From: Treponema_C sp050937815
GTDB taxonomy: Bacteria; Spirochaetota; Spirochaetia; Treponematales; Treponemataceae
Reading direction: 5' to 3'
DNA: 64,000 nt
Assembly: GCF_050937815.1 (NCBI RefSeq)
Contig: NZ_JACDIJ010000009.1
Location: forward strand, 1-64,000
The notes under the pieces were generated by a model. That model saw only the letters and a program-made list of their open reading frames with translations. It was not told where the DNA came from and did not search any database. Below, piece by piece: positions 40,961 to 48,816 of the stretch; the first letter of the stretch is position 1, and each line of letters opens with the position of its first letter. Position numbers and translations under genes: made by a program.

Positions 40961-41893
40961 TTATACCGTATACATACCGTATATTGAATTATCCAGCAGT
41001 TTAATTTTCAATAACAGTTCATTTATCCGGGTACGATCGCTGTTCATTGTCGTATAGTGGTCTATAAGCCAAAAATAATGGTTTATAAGACGCGGTACAA
41101 GCAGTTCCGGCTCTTTTTCGCTTTCCTTTAATTCATTTTCAAGAGCAAAAATCGCTTGTTTTAACTTTCCGGCTTCAAGAGCACGCAATTCCCTTTTTAT
41201 ATTAAATACGCCGTATAAAACGCCGTATACCGGTATCCATTCTTGCAACACTTTTCCGCTGTAGCCGGCTTCAGCCGTTCTTTCGGCAAGGCGGCAAAAC
41301 AGTTCCGATTCCAAAAAAGAATTATCGACCCTTTGGGGATCGATAAAAAAAGCTTCCCGAAACAAAACCTTTGCCGTTTTTTCCTGACCGCACAAAGCGT
41401 AACAGTCCGCCAATTCGGCAATAGTATCTACCGAATTCGGATTGAGCGTATTTGCTTCTTGAAACAGGGTTATACCCGTTTCATAATTGCCCAACAGTTT
41501 ATTGCACAGTCCCGCTTTCGAAAGCATTTCCGCTTTTAAAGTTTTGTTTTTTTCGTTCAGCATGGAACAATAATTTTCCAATGCCGAAGTACACACAGCT
41601 TTTTTTACAGTATATAACGCCTGCTCATACAGCCGGTCGCTTTCGCGTATAAATACGGTAAAGCGTTTCCATTGATCCAATAAAAGCTCCGCACGCCGGT
41701 ACGCATCGGGTAGTTCCTGTACGCTTTCAATTATGTCGCACCAAAAATTAACGCATTTAAGCGCAAACAATACCTCTTTGTTTTCAAGATCGTTTGAAAG
41801 TGTATGTTCAAGTACCGCTTTTGCCTTCCGGGGATTACCCTCTTTGAGCGAATTAAAAGCTGCGGCTAATCCTGTCTCAGACGGAGTACCCAT
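40961..41893 (-). CDS. TPR-repeat protein upstream of greA
   Basis: 310 aa, cytoplasmic, no signal. Helical TPR units are clearest at ~115-185 ('AGLCNKLLGNYETGITLFQEANTLNPNS', 'ELADCYALCGQEKTAKVLFREAFFIDPQ'). It is 28 bp upstream of the greA ATG and probably cotranscribed with it. The start codon has no Shine-Dalgarno and lies 12 bases after a -10 box. Function unknown; the TPR-rich GreA next to it suggests they might interact. Confidence 0.75.
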   Translation of the reverse strand: MGTPSETGLAAAFNSLKEGNPRKAKAVLEHTLSNDLENKEVLFALKCVNFWCDIIESVQELPDAYRRAELLLDQWKRFTVFIRESDRLYEQALYTVKKAVCTSALENYCSMLNEKNKTLKAEMLSKAGLCNKLLGNYETGITLFQEANTLNPNSVDTIAELADCYALCGQEKTAKVLFREAFFIDPQRVDNSFLESELFCRLAERTAEAGYSGKVLQEWIPVYGVLYGVFNIKRELRALEAGKLKQAIFALENELKESEKEPELLVPRLINHYFWLIDHYTTMNSDRTRINELLLKIKLLDNSIYGMYTV

Positions 41894-41905
41894 AATATCA
41901 ACACT

Positions 41906-41934
41906 ATTATCGCAGATTCGGCGTTTTTAGTCAA
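41906..41934 (-). promoter_or_regulatory. Promoter of the TPR-greA-kinase unit, very short leader
   Basis: Minus strand: TTGACT (41929-41934), 17-bp spacer, GATAAT (41906-41911). The ATG begins at 41893, so the leader is only about five bases. Confidence 0.55.
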
Positions 41935-41979
41935 TTACGGAATATTCGCACAGTATATTTAAAAATCATAAAAAAAGGC

Positions 41980-42008
41980 TTGACATATAATGTTTCTCGG
42001 TTTAGGAT
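41980..42008 (+). promoter_or_regulatory. Promoter of the GntR-controlled catabolic operon
   Basis: TTGACA (41980-41985), 17-bp spacer, TAGGAT (42003-42008). The -35 box is consensus and the transcription start falls inside the adjacent palindromes. Confidence 0.65.
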
Positions 42009-42009
42009 A

Positions 42010-42040
42010 TTGTATATACAAATATTGTATATACAATATT
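42010..42040. promoter_or_regulatory. Tandem 12-bp palindromes, candidate GntR operator
   Basis: TTGTATATACAA occurs at 42010-42021 and 42025-42036, three bases apart; the second is the core of a perfect 20-bp palindrome (42021-42040). The array begins one base after the -10 box and ends at the Shine-Dalgarno. It is the natural site for the GntR/UTRA protein encoded at the far end of the cluster. Confidence 0.7.
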
Positions 42041-42052
42041 GAGGTAAGAAAG

Positions 42053-43603
42053 ATGAATGTAAAATACGGTTTGAAACGATATTTTTCAGCAGGAGATATA
42101 GGAGCCTTTTTCGGTATTTTGGGCGACGTTTTTTCCAAAATTTCGGTTATTATCGGGGTTTTGTTGTTCGGAGAAAAGATGCCGGCCGATTTGGTTTTAG
42201 GACGTATTTTACCGGGTATTGCTCTAGGTTCCATACTCGGATGCATTATATATTTTTGGGAAGCGTATAGGTTAAGTGTAAAGGAACAAAGAGATGACGT
42301 AACGGCTTTGCCGTTCGGCGTAAGCTCTACGCAAGTGTTTACATGGCTTTTTATTATTATCGTGCCTATATACAGACAAACCGGCGACGCCTATCTTGCT
42401 TGGTCTGTGGGACTGGCAAGTTGTTTTTTCGGCGGTTTTATCGAAATTATCGGAGGTTTTGTTGCAGGTTTTGTACGGCGCTATATTCCCCAATCGGCGC
42501 TTATCGGCAATATGGCTGCAGCCGCCCTTGTGTGGCTTTCGTTTAACGGGGTTGCAAGCGTTTTTAACAAGCCGCAAATAGCCCTTATATCCTTGTTTCT
42601 TGCGTGGCTGACAATATTCCGTAAGCGGAATTTGATACCGAAAGTACCGAATTCGGTTTTAATTTTAATTGCGGGCGCTTTATTTGCATGGTTTACAAAA
42701 TCCGCAACTTCGGTACAAGTACGGCAAGCAATACAAAATGTGGGCGTTTACCCGCCGTCGTTGTTTTTATCCGATATCGGAACGGGGCTTTCCAAAATCG
42801 CGCCCTATCTTTCGACAATTATACCTTTGCAAATCTCAAATTTTTTGGCAACTATGCAAGCGGTCGAAAGTGCCGATTTGGTCGGCGATAAATATCCGCT
42901 GCGTACATCTATGATTAATGACGGTGTAACTACAATCGTTTCCGCATTGTTCGGCAGTCCTTTTCCTACAACGGTGTACTACGGACATCCCGGATGGAAG
43001 CGAAGCGGCGCAAAATGCGGGTATTTATTGTTTATGATTATTCCCTATATTATGCTTTTTTTCGGGCTGCCCTTGCTTATCATTGCGGTTATTCCGTTTG
43101 AAGTTATTATGGTTTTTTTAATTACGGTCGGGCTAACCGTTGCAATGGAAGTACAAAACAATTTAAAAAAAGATTACAGTATTGCCGTGTATCTTTCGTT
43201 GTTTCCCATCTTTGCCCAATATGTCGTAACCTTACTGGATAACGTACTGCATACCCTTAATACTTCGCTGACAAGCGTCGATATGGAAGCTTTTGCTGCG
43301 GCGGGTATTGCGATAAAGGGCTTTATGTATTTGGCAAACGGGGCCTTTGCTTCAAGTCTTTTGTACAGTATATGGATTGCCTATATTATACAAAAAGAAT
43401 ATGTTCGGGCAGCCGTTACCTGTGCGATTCTTGCCGGACTTTCGGCAATCGGCTTTATACATCAAAGCGCATTGTCGTTATTACCTGCGGACAATATCAA
43501 ATTTATCCTTATATATTCGGCGCTTGCCCTTGTATGTCTGCAATTACATTTTCAAAAATCAAAGTCAATTAACTTATCAGGAGGTGTCTATAATGAAGAT
43601 TGA
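42053..43603 (+). CDS. NCS2-like permease, first copy
   Basis: 516 aa, about 12-14 membrane helices. General layout ('GLKRYFSAGDIGAFFGILGDVFSKISVIIG', 'DDVTALPFGVSSTQVFTWLF', 'NFLATMQAVESADLVGDKYPLRTSMINDG', 'FPTTVYYGHPGWKRSGAKCGY') recalls the nucleobase-cation symporter-2/AzgA superfamily, which carries purines, pyrimidines and related compounds. The ATG at 42053 follows GAGGTAAG; an upstream ATG at 41990 lies in the promoter and is rejected. It starts the catabolic operon and has a diverged paralogue at 48817-50388. Substrate unknown. Confidence 0.7.
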   Translation: MNVKYGLKRYFSAGDIGAFFGILGDVFSKISVIIGVLLFGEKMPADLVLGRILPGIALGSILGCIIYFWEAYRLSVKEQRDDVTALPFGVSSTQVFTWLFIIIVPIYRQTGDAYLAWSVGLASCFFGGFIEIIGGFVAGFVRRYIPQSALIGNMAAAALVWLSFNGVASVFNKPQIALISLFLAWLTIFRKRNLIPKVPNSVLILIAGALFAWFTKSATSVQVRQAIQNVGVYPPSLFLSDIGTGLSKIAPYLSTIIPLQISNFLATMQAVESADLVGDKYPLRTSMINDGVTTIVSALFGSPFPTTVYYGHPGWKRSGAKCGYLLFMIIPYIMLFFGLPLLIIAVIPFEVIMVFLITVGLTVAMEVQNNLKKDYSIAVYLSLFPIFAQYVVTLLDNVLHTLNTSLTSVDMEAFAAAGIAIKGFMYLANGAFASSLLYSIWIAYIIQKEYVRAAVTCAILAGLSAIGFIHQSALSLLPADNIKFILIYSALALVCLQLHFQKSKSINLSGGVYNED

Positions 43604-44543
43604 AGAGATTCAATTTAACTCGAATCAAATTAAGCTTACACGGCTTTTTTGCCGCACAAAGGAACTCGGATATATACATGACGGGCTGAAATGCAAAAAG
43701 GTGGAGGATGTGTACGGCGATTTTTTATTCCCGCCGCATAATAATTCGCGCACTTATACCTTCGGCTCTTATGTTATGTCCATAGACGGAAAAATAGCCT
43801 TTGAAGACAATGAAGTGGGGCCTTTAATTGCAAAAAACAATTATCTGGATCCCGACGGAGGCTTTGCCGATTTTTGGATTTTGAATTTATTGCGGGCAAC
43901 CTGCGATGCCATTATTATCGGAAGCGGCACTTTAATAAAAGAACCAACCTATTCCGGAAGTGCCTATGATCCGGATCTTTTACAAGCGCGTTTGGCACAC
44001 GGAAAACCCGTTGCCCCGCTTACCGTTATTGTAAGCCGCAGCGGTGAAAATCTTCCCTACGCCAATCAAGTATTTCACACTGAAGATATTCCCATTTTAA
44101 TTAATGTGTCGCCGGAAGGCTTAAAAGGCTTACTTAAAGAGATTCCCGCCAATCATGTTATTGTAACCGATAAAATGATTGACGAAAAAAAGACCGGACT
44201 GATTGATGAATTGCGGGGAAAGCTTATGGTTTTTGTTACCGGAAAAGGTCGGGAAACCGATGCGGATGCCTTGCTTACAGCATTAAAGCGTATGGGAATA
44301 GACAGCGCTTTAATCGAATCGCCTACATATTGTCATTATTTAATGAAAAACGAATTGCTGGATGAAATTTTTATCAATACGTCCTGTATTTTTGTCGGAG
44401 GTTCGGCGGCCGCCATCGGCAGTTATGAAAAATCATTCGGTTCGACGGAACATCCGCATGCCGAAATTGTAAGCATGCACATGCATAGTCCGCATTTTTA
44501 CTATATTCGGTATAAAATGAACTATAGGGCAACTAAGGTTTAA
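43593..44543 (+). CDS. RibD C-terminal-domain-like reductase, first copy
   Basis: 316 aa. Residues ~55-115 ('FGSYVMSIDGKIAFEDN', 'ADFWILNLLRATCDAIIIGSGTL') match the dihydrofolate-reductase-like fold of the RibD reductase domain, which reduces a ribosyl group to ribityl with NADPH. The deaminase half of RibD is absent and no rib genes are nearby. A ~45-residue N-terminal extension precedes the domain. The ATG is preceded by an ideal AGGAGG and overlaps the permease stop by 11 bases. A second, diverged copy lies at 47879. Substrate unknown; a role in catabolism is inferred from context. Confidence 0.75.
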   Translation: MKIEEIQFNSNQIKLTRLFCRTKELGYIHDGLKCKKVEDVYGDFLFPPHNNSRTYTFGSYVMSIDGKIAFEDNEVGPLIAKNNYLDPDGGFADFWILNLLRATCDAIIIGSGTLIKEPTYSGSAYDPDLLQARLAHGKPVAPLTVIVSRSGENLPYANQVFHTEDIPILINVSPEGLKGLLKEIPANHVIVTDKMIDEKKTGLIDELRGKLMVFVTGKGRETDADALLTALKRMGIDSALIESPTYCHYLMKNELLDEIFINTSCIFVGGSAAAIGSYEKSFGSTEHPHAEIVSMHMHSPHFYYIRYKMNYRATKV

Positions 44544-44549
44544 AGCAAA

Positions 44550-44565
44550 GTACAACCGATTGTAC
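44550..44565. repeat. Inverted repeat in the widest gap of the catabolic operon
   Basis: GTACAA-CCGA-TTGTAC forms a perfect 6-bp stem with a 4-base loop in the 57-base gap before the aldolase gene. It shares TTGTA/TACAA half-sites with the operator at 42010-42040, with different spacing, and could be a weak second site or an mRNA hairpin. Confidence 0.4.
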
Positions 44566-44600
44566 ATTAAGTAAAATATTTTTTTTAAAAGAGGTAATAT

Positions 44601-45386
44601 ATGTTCGGAAAAATTCGTAGAATGAGCCGTATTTTTAAGAATGACGGCCGTGCATTGATTGTAGCAATGGATCACTGTTCTTTTAACGGTACCAATCCGG
44701 GATTGGAAAATCCGGGTAAAACGCTTGAAGAAATTAAAACAGGCGGCGGCGATGCCGTTTTGGTTAACTTCGGCGTTGCCCGAAAATTTGAAAAAGAATT
44801 GAGCGGTTTGGGGTATATTGCCAGATTGGATCTGCCGCCCACCTATATGAGAAAAGCGCACGATTCGCGTTTGGTTTTCAGTGCGGATTCGGCAATGCGC
44901 TTAGGTGCCGACGCCGTTATTATAAATATAGGACAGGGAGCCGGTATAGAAGAAAAGTCGTTTGAAGGATTGGCGCGCACTGTCGAATATTGCGACACAA
45001 TCGGTATGCCCGTTTGTGCGGAAGCGGTTCCCGGCGGCTTTGATGCCGATCCTTCTTTTCATGCGCTTGAACATATTGCAAAGGGAGCGCGCATCGGAAA
45101 CGAAATAGGCTGCGATTTTATGAAAATACGCTATGCCCCCGGATTCGAACGTATCGTACAAGATTCCTTTGTTCCGCTGGTAGTATTGGGCGGGTCCCGT
45201 TCGGAAAACCCTAAAGACTTTTTACAAGTCGTTTATGATGCCGTACAAAGCGGGGCGGCCGGAATTGCGGCAGGCCGTAATGTATGGGGATGCGGCAAAA
45301 CGGTTCAAATGGTAAAGGCGCTGACCGCTATCATTCATAAAAATGCCGATGTCGATTCTGCCTATGATATTTTAATGAGCAACTGA
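44601..45386 (+). CDS. LsrF/DhnA-type class I aldolase
   Basis: 261 aa TIM barrel of the DhnA/DeoC superfamily. Seen: 'ALIVAMDHCSFNG' with D24, Schiff-base Lys K175 in 'GCDFMKIRYAPGFE', phosphate-binding 'PLVVLGGSR' and 'AAGIAAGRNVWG'. These match class I fructose-bisphosphate aldolases and LsrF, the thiolase of the autoinducer-2 pathway. Next to an FGGY kinase it probably cleaves or rearranges a phosphorylated product. GAGGTAA Shine-Dalgarno. Exact substrate cannot be read. Confidence 0.78.
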   Translation: MFGKIRRMSRIFKNDGRALIVAMDHCSFNGTNPGLENPGKTLEEIKTGGGDAVLVNFGVARKFEKELSGLGYIARLDLPPTYMRKAHDSRLVFSADSAMRLGADAVIINIGQGAGIEEKSFEGLARTVEYCDTIGMPVCAEAVPGGFDADPSFHALEHIAKGARIGNEIGCDFMKIRYAPGFERIVQDSFVPLVVLGGSRSENPKDFLQVVYDAVQSGAAGIAAGRNVWGCGKTVQMVKALTAIIHKNADVDSAYDILMSN

Positions 45387-45400
45387 TAAGAGAGGGATGT

Positions 45401-46432
45401 ATGAAGGCAGCCATAATACAGGACGAAAGGAAAATTCAAATAATAAATGTTTCGTTACCGGAAATAAAAGACGATGAAGTACTTGTTAAAGTTGTCGCAG
45501 TCGGTTTGTGTACTTTTGAACAGGGGTTTTATTTCGGGCATAAAAAAAGCTATCCCTTTGCCGGAGGCCATGAAATTGCGGGCATTGTCCGGCAAGTCGG
45601 AAAAAACGTAAGTCAAAAACTGAAAGAAGGCGACAACGTTGCAGTGTTAAGTTTAACGCGCTGCGGGCAATGCTATGCTTGCCGACAGGGATTCGACAAT
45701 CAATGTGAAAATAATTTTGATGTCGAAAAGATACCCGGTTATGCCGGCCCCGGAGGTTTTGCCGAATATTTTATTGCAAAAGATTATGAAGTGTATAAAC
45801 TGCATGAGCAAACGCCTTTAAAATATGCGGTGCTTACCGAACCGCTTGCCTGCGTTTGCCACAGTTTGGATTTGGGCAAGCCCGAAATGGGGGACAATGT
45901 ATTGGTTTCGGGTGCGGGTTTTATGGGGGCCTTGCATATTTTATTGCTGAAAAAACGCGGGTGCCGGGTTCTTGTTTCCGAACCGAACGAACTGCGCCGC
46001 AAAAAAGCCCTTGCTTTGGGGGCTGACATGTGTGTGGATCCGATTAACGAGGATGTAAAAAGTGCCGTAGATTCATTTACCGCAGGCAAGGGGTTGAACA
46101 AAGCCTTTTTTACCGCCGGGGGAAAAACGGCTTTGGAGCAGGCTATTGCCGGTTTGAGTATCCGCGGTGTTTTAGTCGTTTACGGCAGCACGGGAGAAAA
46201 AGATATTTTGAATATCGACCCGCGCTTGTTTCATTATCGTGAGATTACGATTACCGGAGTAACCAAGCATACGAAAAAATCAATTCAAACGGCTGTTGAT
46301 ATTTTAATGCAAAAAGATTTTGCGTTTGAACGATTTTTATCGAAAGAAGTACCCTTTTGCAATCTCGCACAAGGCTTTGAAATGACACGCGAACCGGACA
46401 TGTACAGAGTTTTGGCTTTTTGGGAGGAATAA
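45401..46432 (+). CDS. Zinc-dependent medium-chain alcohol/polyol dehydrogenase
   Basis: 343 aa MDR enzyme. Catalytic zinc ligands C37 and H57-E58 ('FAGGHEIAG'); structural zinc lobe C88, C91, C94 and C102; Rossmann motif 'VLVSGAGFMGALHI'. Relatives oxidise sorbitol, threonine or other secondary alcohols with NAD(P). Spaced 14 bp after the aldolase and followed directly by the kinase. It likely interconverts a hydroxyl and keto group in the pathway substrate. Confidence 0.82.
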   Translation: MKAAIIQDERKIQIINVSLPEIKDDEVLVKVVAVGLCTFEQGFYFGHKKSYPFAGGHEIAGIVRQVGKNVSQKLKEGDNVAVLSLTRCGQCYACRQGFDNQCENNFDVEKIPGYAGPGGFAEYFIAKDYEVYKLHEQTPLKYAVLTEPLACVCHSLDLGKPEMGDNVLVSGAGFMGALHILLLKKRGCRVLVSEPNELRRKKALALGADMCVDPINEDVKSAVDSFTAGKGLNKAFFTAGGKTALEQAIAGLSIRGVLVVYGSTGEKDILNIDPRLFHYREITITGVTKHTKKSIQTAVDILMQKDFAFERFLSKEVPFCNLAQGFEMTREPDMYRVLAFWEE

Positions 46433-46434
46433 TT

Positions 46435-47886
46435 ATGTCATATATTTTAGGCTTTGATATCGGAACAACCGCTTCAAAAGCAATATTGACCGATTGTAAC
46501 GGAAAAATATATGCGGAATTTTCCCGTCAACATGATATTCAAATTAAAAATCCCGGATGGCAAGAAGAAAATATGAGTCTGTGGTGGGATGAGTTTTGCC
46601 AAGCCGTTTTTTATTTTGCTTCAATCAATCCGCAGTATCCGCGCGGCATCGGCGCAATAGGAATTACCGGCCTTATTCCGGCCTTGTGCGCCGTCGATAC
46701 TCAAGGCGAACCTCTTGAGCCTGCCATATTGCATACCGATGTACGGGCTTTTCGGGAACTTGAGTACCTAAATACCGTGCTCGAATCTCCGATTTCTCAT
46801 GCCTTTATGCTTCCGAAAATCAAGTGGCTTGCCGATAACCGAAAAGACGTTTTTAAAAAGATTTACAAAATAATGGCGCCTCACAATTACCTGGTATACC
46901 GTCTGACAAAAAAAGCCGCAATCGATTATGATACCGCATATATGGTAGGCGGTGTGTTTGACGAACAGTCGTTAAATTGGAATTTTGATGTAATTCGAAA
47001 ATTAGGTTTGCCCGAATCGATTTTTCCCGATATGTTTCCCGCCAATCATATTGCTGGAACGGTTTGTAAAGACGTTGCCGACCGATTGGGCATAAACCCG
47101 CAGGCACAAGTTATCGTCGGAGTGGGGGATACTTTTTCGTCGATTTTAGGCGGCGGCGCCCAAGATAAAAATCACCTGATGATTTATTTGGGAACATCGG
47201 CAACCATATTGTATGCTGAAGGTTCGCCGAAACATTATATTAATATTCCGCATTACGGTCCCGGAAAAGCCCAATTTATCGGACGGATTGCCTCCTACGG
47301 CGAAACGGTAAATCATTGGCGTTCGATTTTTGCAGTCAATGATTGGGAAAAATTGGAGCAAGCTCTTGAGGCAAAACCTGCGGGTGCCGATAATTTATGG
47401 TATTTTCCGCATTATAAAATGCAAACGGACAAAAGTTTTTTCAGTCTTGATGCCGAACACCTTTTAGGTTTAAGCGGCAGCCACGATTATTGTTCCATAT
47501 ATAGGGCCGTTATTGAAGGTATTGCATGGAATATACGCCGCAATATCGAAGGGTTGAAGGGCCCCGTTAAACAAATAAATATCTTCGGCGGCGGTGCAAA
47601 AAGTAAAACCGTATTAAAAATAATGGCCGCCGTTTTGGATCGGCCCGTTACGGTAAATCCCAAAAGTTCCACCGCAATAGGTATCGCCTTTCTTGCCGGT
47701 TTATCCGCCGGCCTTATAGACGATTTTAATCGTCTTACCGATACCTGGTTTAGCGACAGTTTTACCGTTGAAGTTGATGCATCGTTAAGCGCTTGTTATA
47801 AAAAAATCGCACCGATTTACTACGAAATGAGCGAACAATTGGAAAAAATAAACGGTCTTTTTGCAAAAAGGGGATTGTATGAATAA
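46435..47886 (+). CDS. FGGY-family carbohydrate kinase
   Basis: 483 aa. N-terminal 'YILGFDIGTTASKAILTD' phosphate-1 loop, 'GITGLIPALCAVD', and the C-terminal adenosine motif 'INIFGGGAKSKTVLKIMAAVLDRPV' place it with xylulokinase, gluconokinase and LsrK. It phosphorylates a sugar, polyol or sugar-like furanone. The ATG at 46435 follows GGAGG two bases after the dehydrogenase stop; the upstream TTG is part of the Shine-Dalgarno region. Specificity is not readable from motifs. Confidence 0.88.
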   Translation: MSYILGFDIGTTASKAILTDCNGKIYAEFSRQHDIQIKNPGWQEENMSLWWDEFCQAVFYFASINPQYPRGIGAIGITGLIPALCAVDTQGEPLEPAILHTDVRAFRELEYLNTVLESPISHAFMLPKIKWLADNRKDVFKKIYKIMAPHNYLVYRLTKKAAIDYDTAYMVGGVFDEQSLNWNFDVIRKLGLPESIFPDMFPANHIAGTVCKDVADRLGINPQAQVIVGVGDTFSSILGGGAQDKNHLMIYLGTSATILYAEGSPKHYINIPHYGPGKAQFIGRIASYGETVNHWRSIFAVNDWEKLEQALEAKPAGADNLWYFPHYKMQTDKSFFSLDAEHLLGLSGSHDYCSIYRAVIEGIAWNIRRNIEGLKGPVKQINIFGGGAKSKTVLKIMAAVLDRPVTVNPKSSTAIGIAFLAGLSAGLIDDFNRLTDTWFSDSFTVEVDASLSACYKKIAPIYYEMSEQLEKINGLFAKRGLYE

Positions 47887-48805
47887 ATTTTCAGCTCAGG
47901 ATATTGCACTGAAACCCTGCTTCCGCTCGGAAACCTTACATTCGTTTACACATATTCCCGTTCCTTCGGAAAAAATATGCCGTGTGCGGGGCGAAAATCT
48001 GTGTTTTCCGCCAATAAACGATACAAGACCGTATACGATTGCGTCGTTTGTCAATTCGGTTGACGGACGGCTCGCCTTTAACGATAAACCGAGTGCGTTT
48101 TATATTGCGGCAAAAAATATGTATGCGGGAAACGGTTCGACCGCCGATTTTTGGATGTTAAATGCACTTCGTTGTGTTGCCGATGCCGCACTTATAGGCG
48201 GAAATTCCATGGCAACGGATGCGGATTATCTTATGACCGTTTTGGATGACGATTTACAGCGTGACAGAATTTCCGCCGGTCTTCACGAACATCCGCTTAA
48301 TATTATTATGTCGCTTGATTGTACCGATGTTCCTTTGGAACATGAACTGCTTAAGCAAAGTACCGTGCCGCGCTTGTTGGTTACTTCGCCTAAGGGATAT
48401 GCGCATATAAAAGCGCATTTAAAAATACCGTATAAGTTATTGGAAAAAGATACTCCCTGCGATTTGTTTAAAGCGGAAAAAGAACTGCCGGTTTTTATAA
48501 GCGGCACGGACGCTCTTACCGACGTAAAAGAAATAATGCATTTTTTACGGAAAAACGGCATAAAACTTCTTTTAATCGAAGCTCCGGGATATGCGCATTA
48601 CCTTATAACACAAGGAATGATGGATGAGTTTTTCCTTAACCGTTCCGGTATTTATGTAGGCGGAAACGATACGATGGTTTTCGGCAAACATACAAAGGGA
48701 TTTAAAGCGGATGTACATCCGCACATGAAATTGTTGTCGTTTGATATTTACAATGAATTTTTTACGTTTGGTAGATATCAATTTATGTATGACGATATTA
48801 TATGA
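47879..48805 (+). CDS. RibD C-terminal-domain-like reductase, second copy
   Basis: 308 aa, the same architecture as the copy at 43593: ~50-residue N-terminal extension, then 'ASFVNSVDGRLAFND' and 'ADFWMLNALRCVADAALIGG', and a C-terminal 'LIEAPGYAHYLITQGMMDEFFLNRSGIYVGG' that parallels 'LIESPTYCHYLMKNELLDEIFINTSCIFVGG' of the first. Divergence is large, so this is an old duplication and the two may form a heterodimer or act on different substrates. It overlaps the kinase by 8 bases. Confidence 0.75.
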   Translation: MNKFSAQDIALKPCFRSETLHSFTHIPVPSEKICRVRGENLCFPPINDTRPYTIASFVNSVDGRLAFNDKPSAFYIAAKNMYAGNGSTADFWMLNALRCVADAALIGGNSMATDADYLMTVLDDDLQRDRISAGLHEHPLNIIMSLDCTDVPLEHELLKQSTVPRLLVTSPKGYAHIKAHLKIPYKLLEKDTPCDLFKAEKELPVFISGTDALTDVKEIMHFLRKNGIKLLLIEAPGYAHYLITQGMMDEFFLNRSGIYVGGNDTMVFGKHTKGFKADVHPHMKLLSFDIYNEFFTFGRYQFMYDDII

Positions 48806-48816
48806 GGAGGTTTTTC

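Noticed and set aside
41990..42052. Upstream extension of the first NCS2-like permease
   Set aside because: The extra 21 codons lie across the promoter and operator; the ATG at 42053 has the Shine-Dalgarno.
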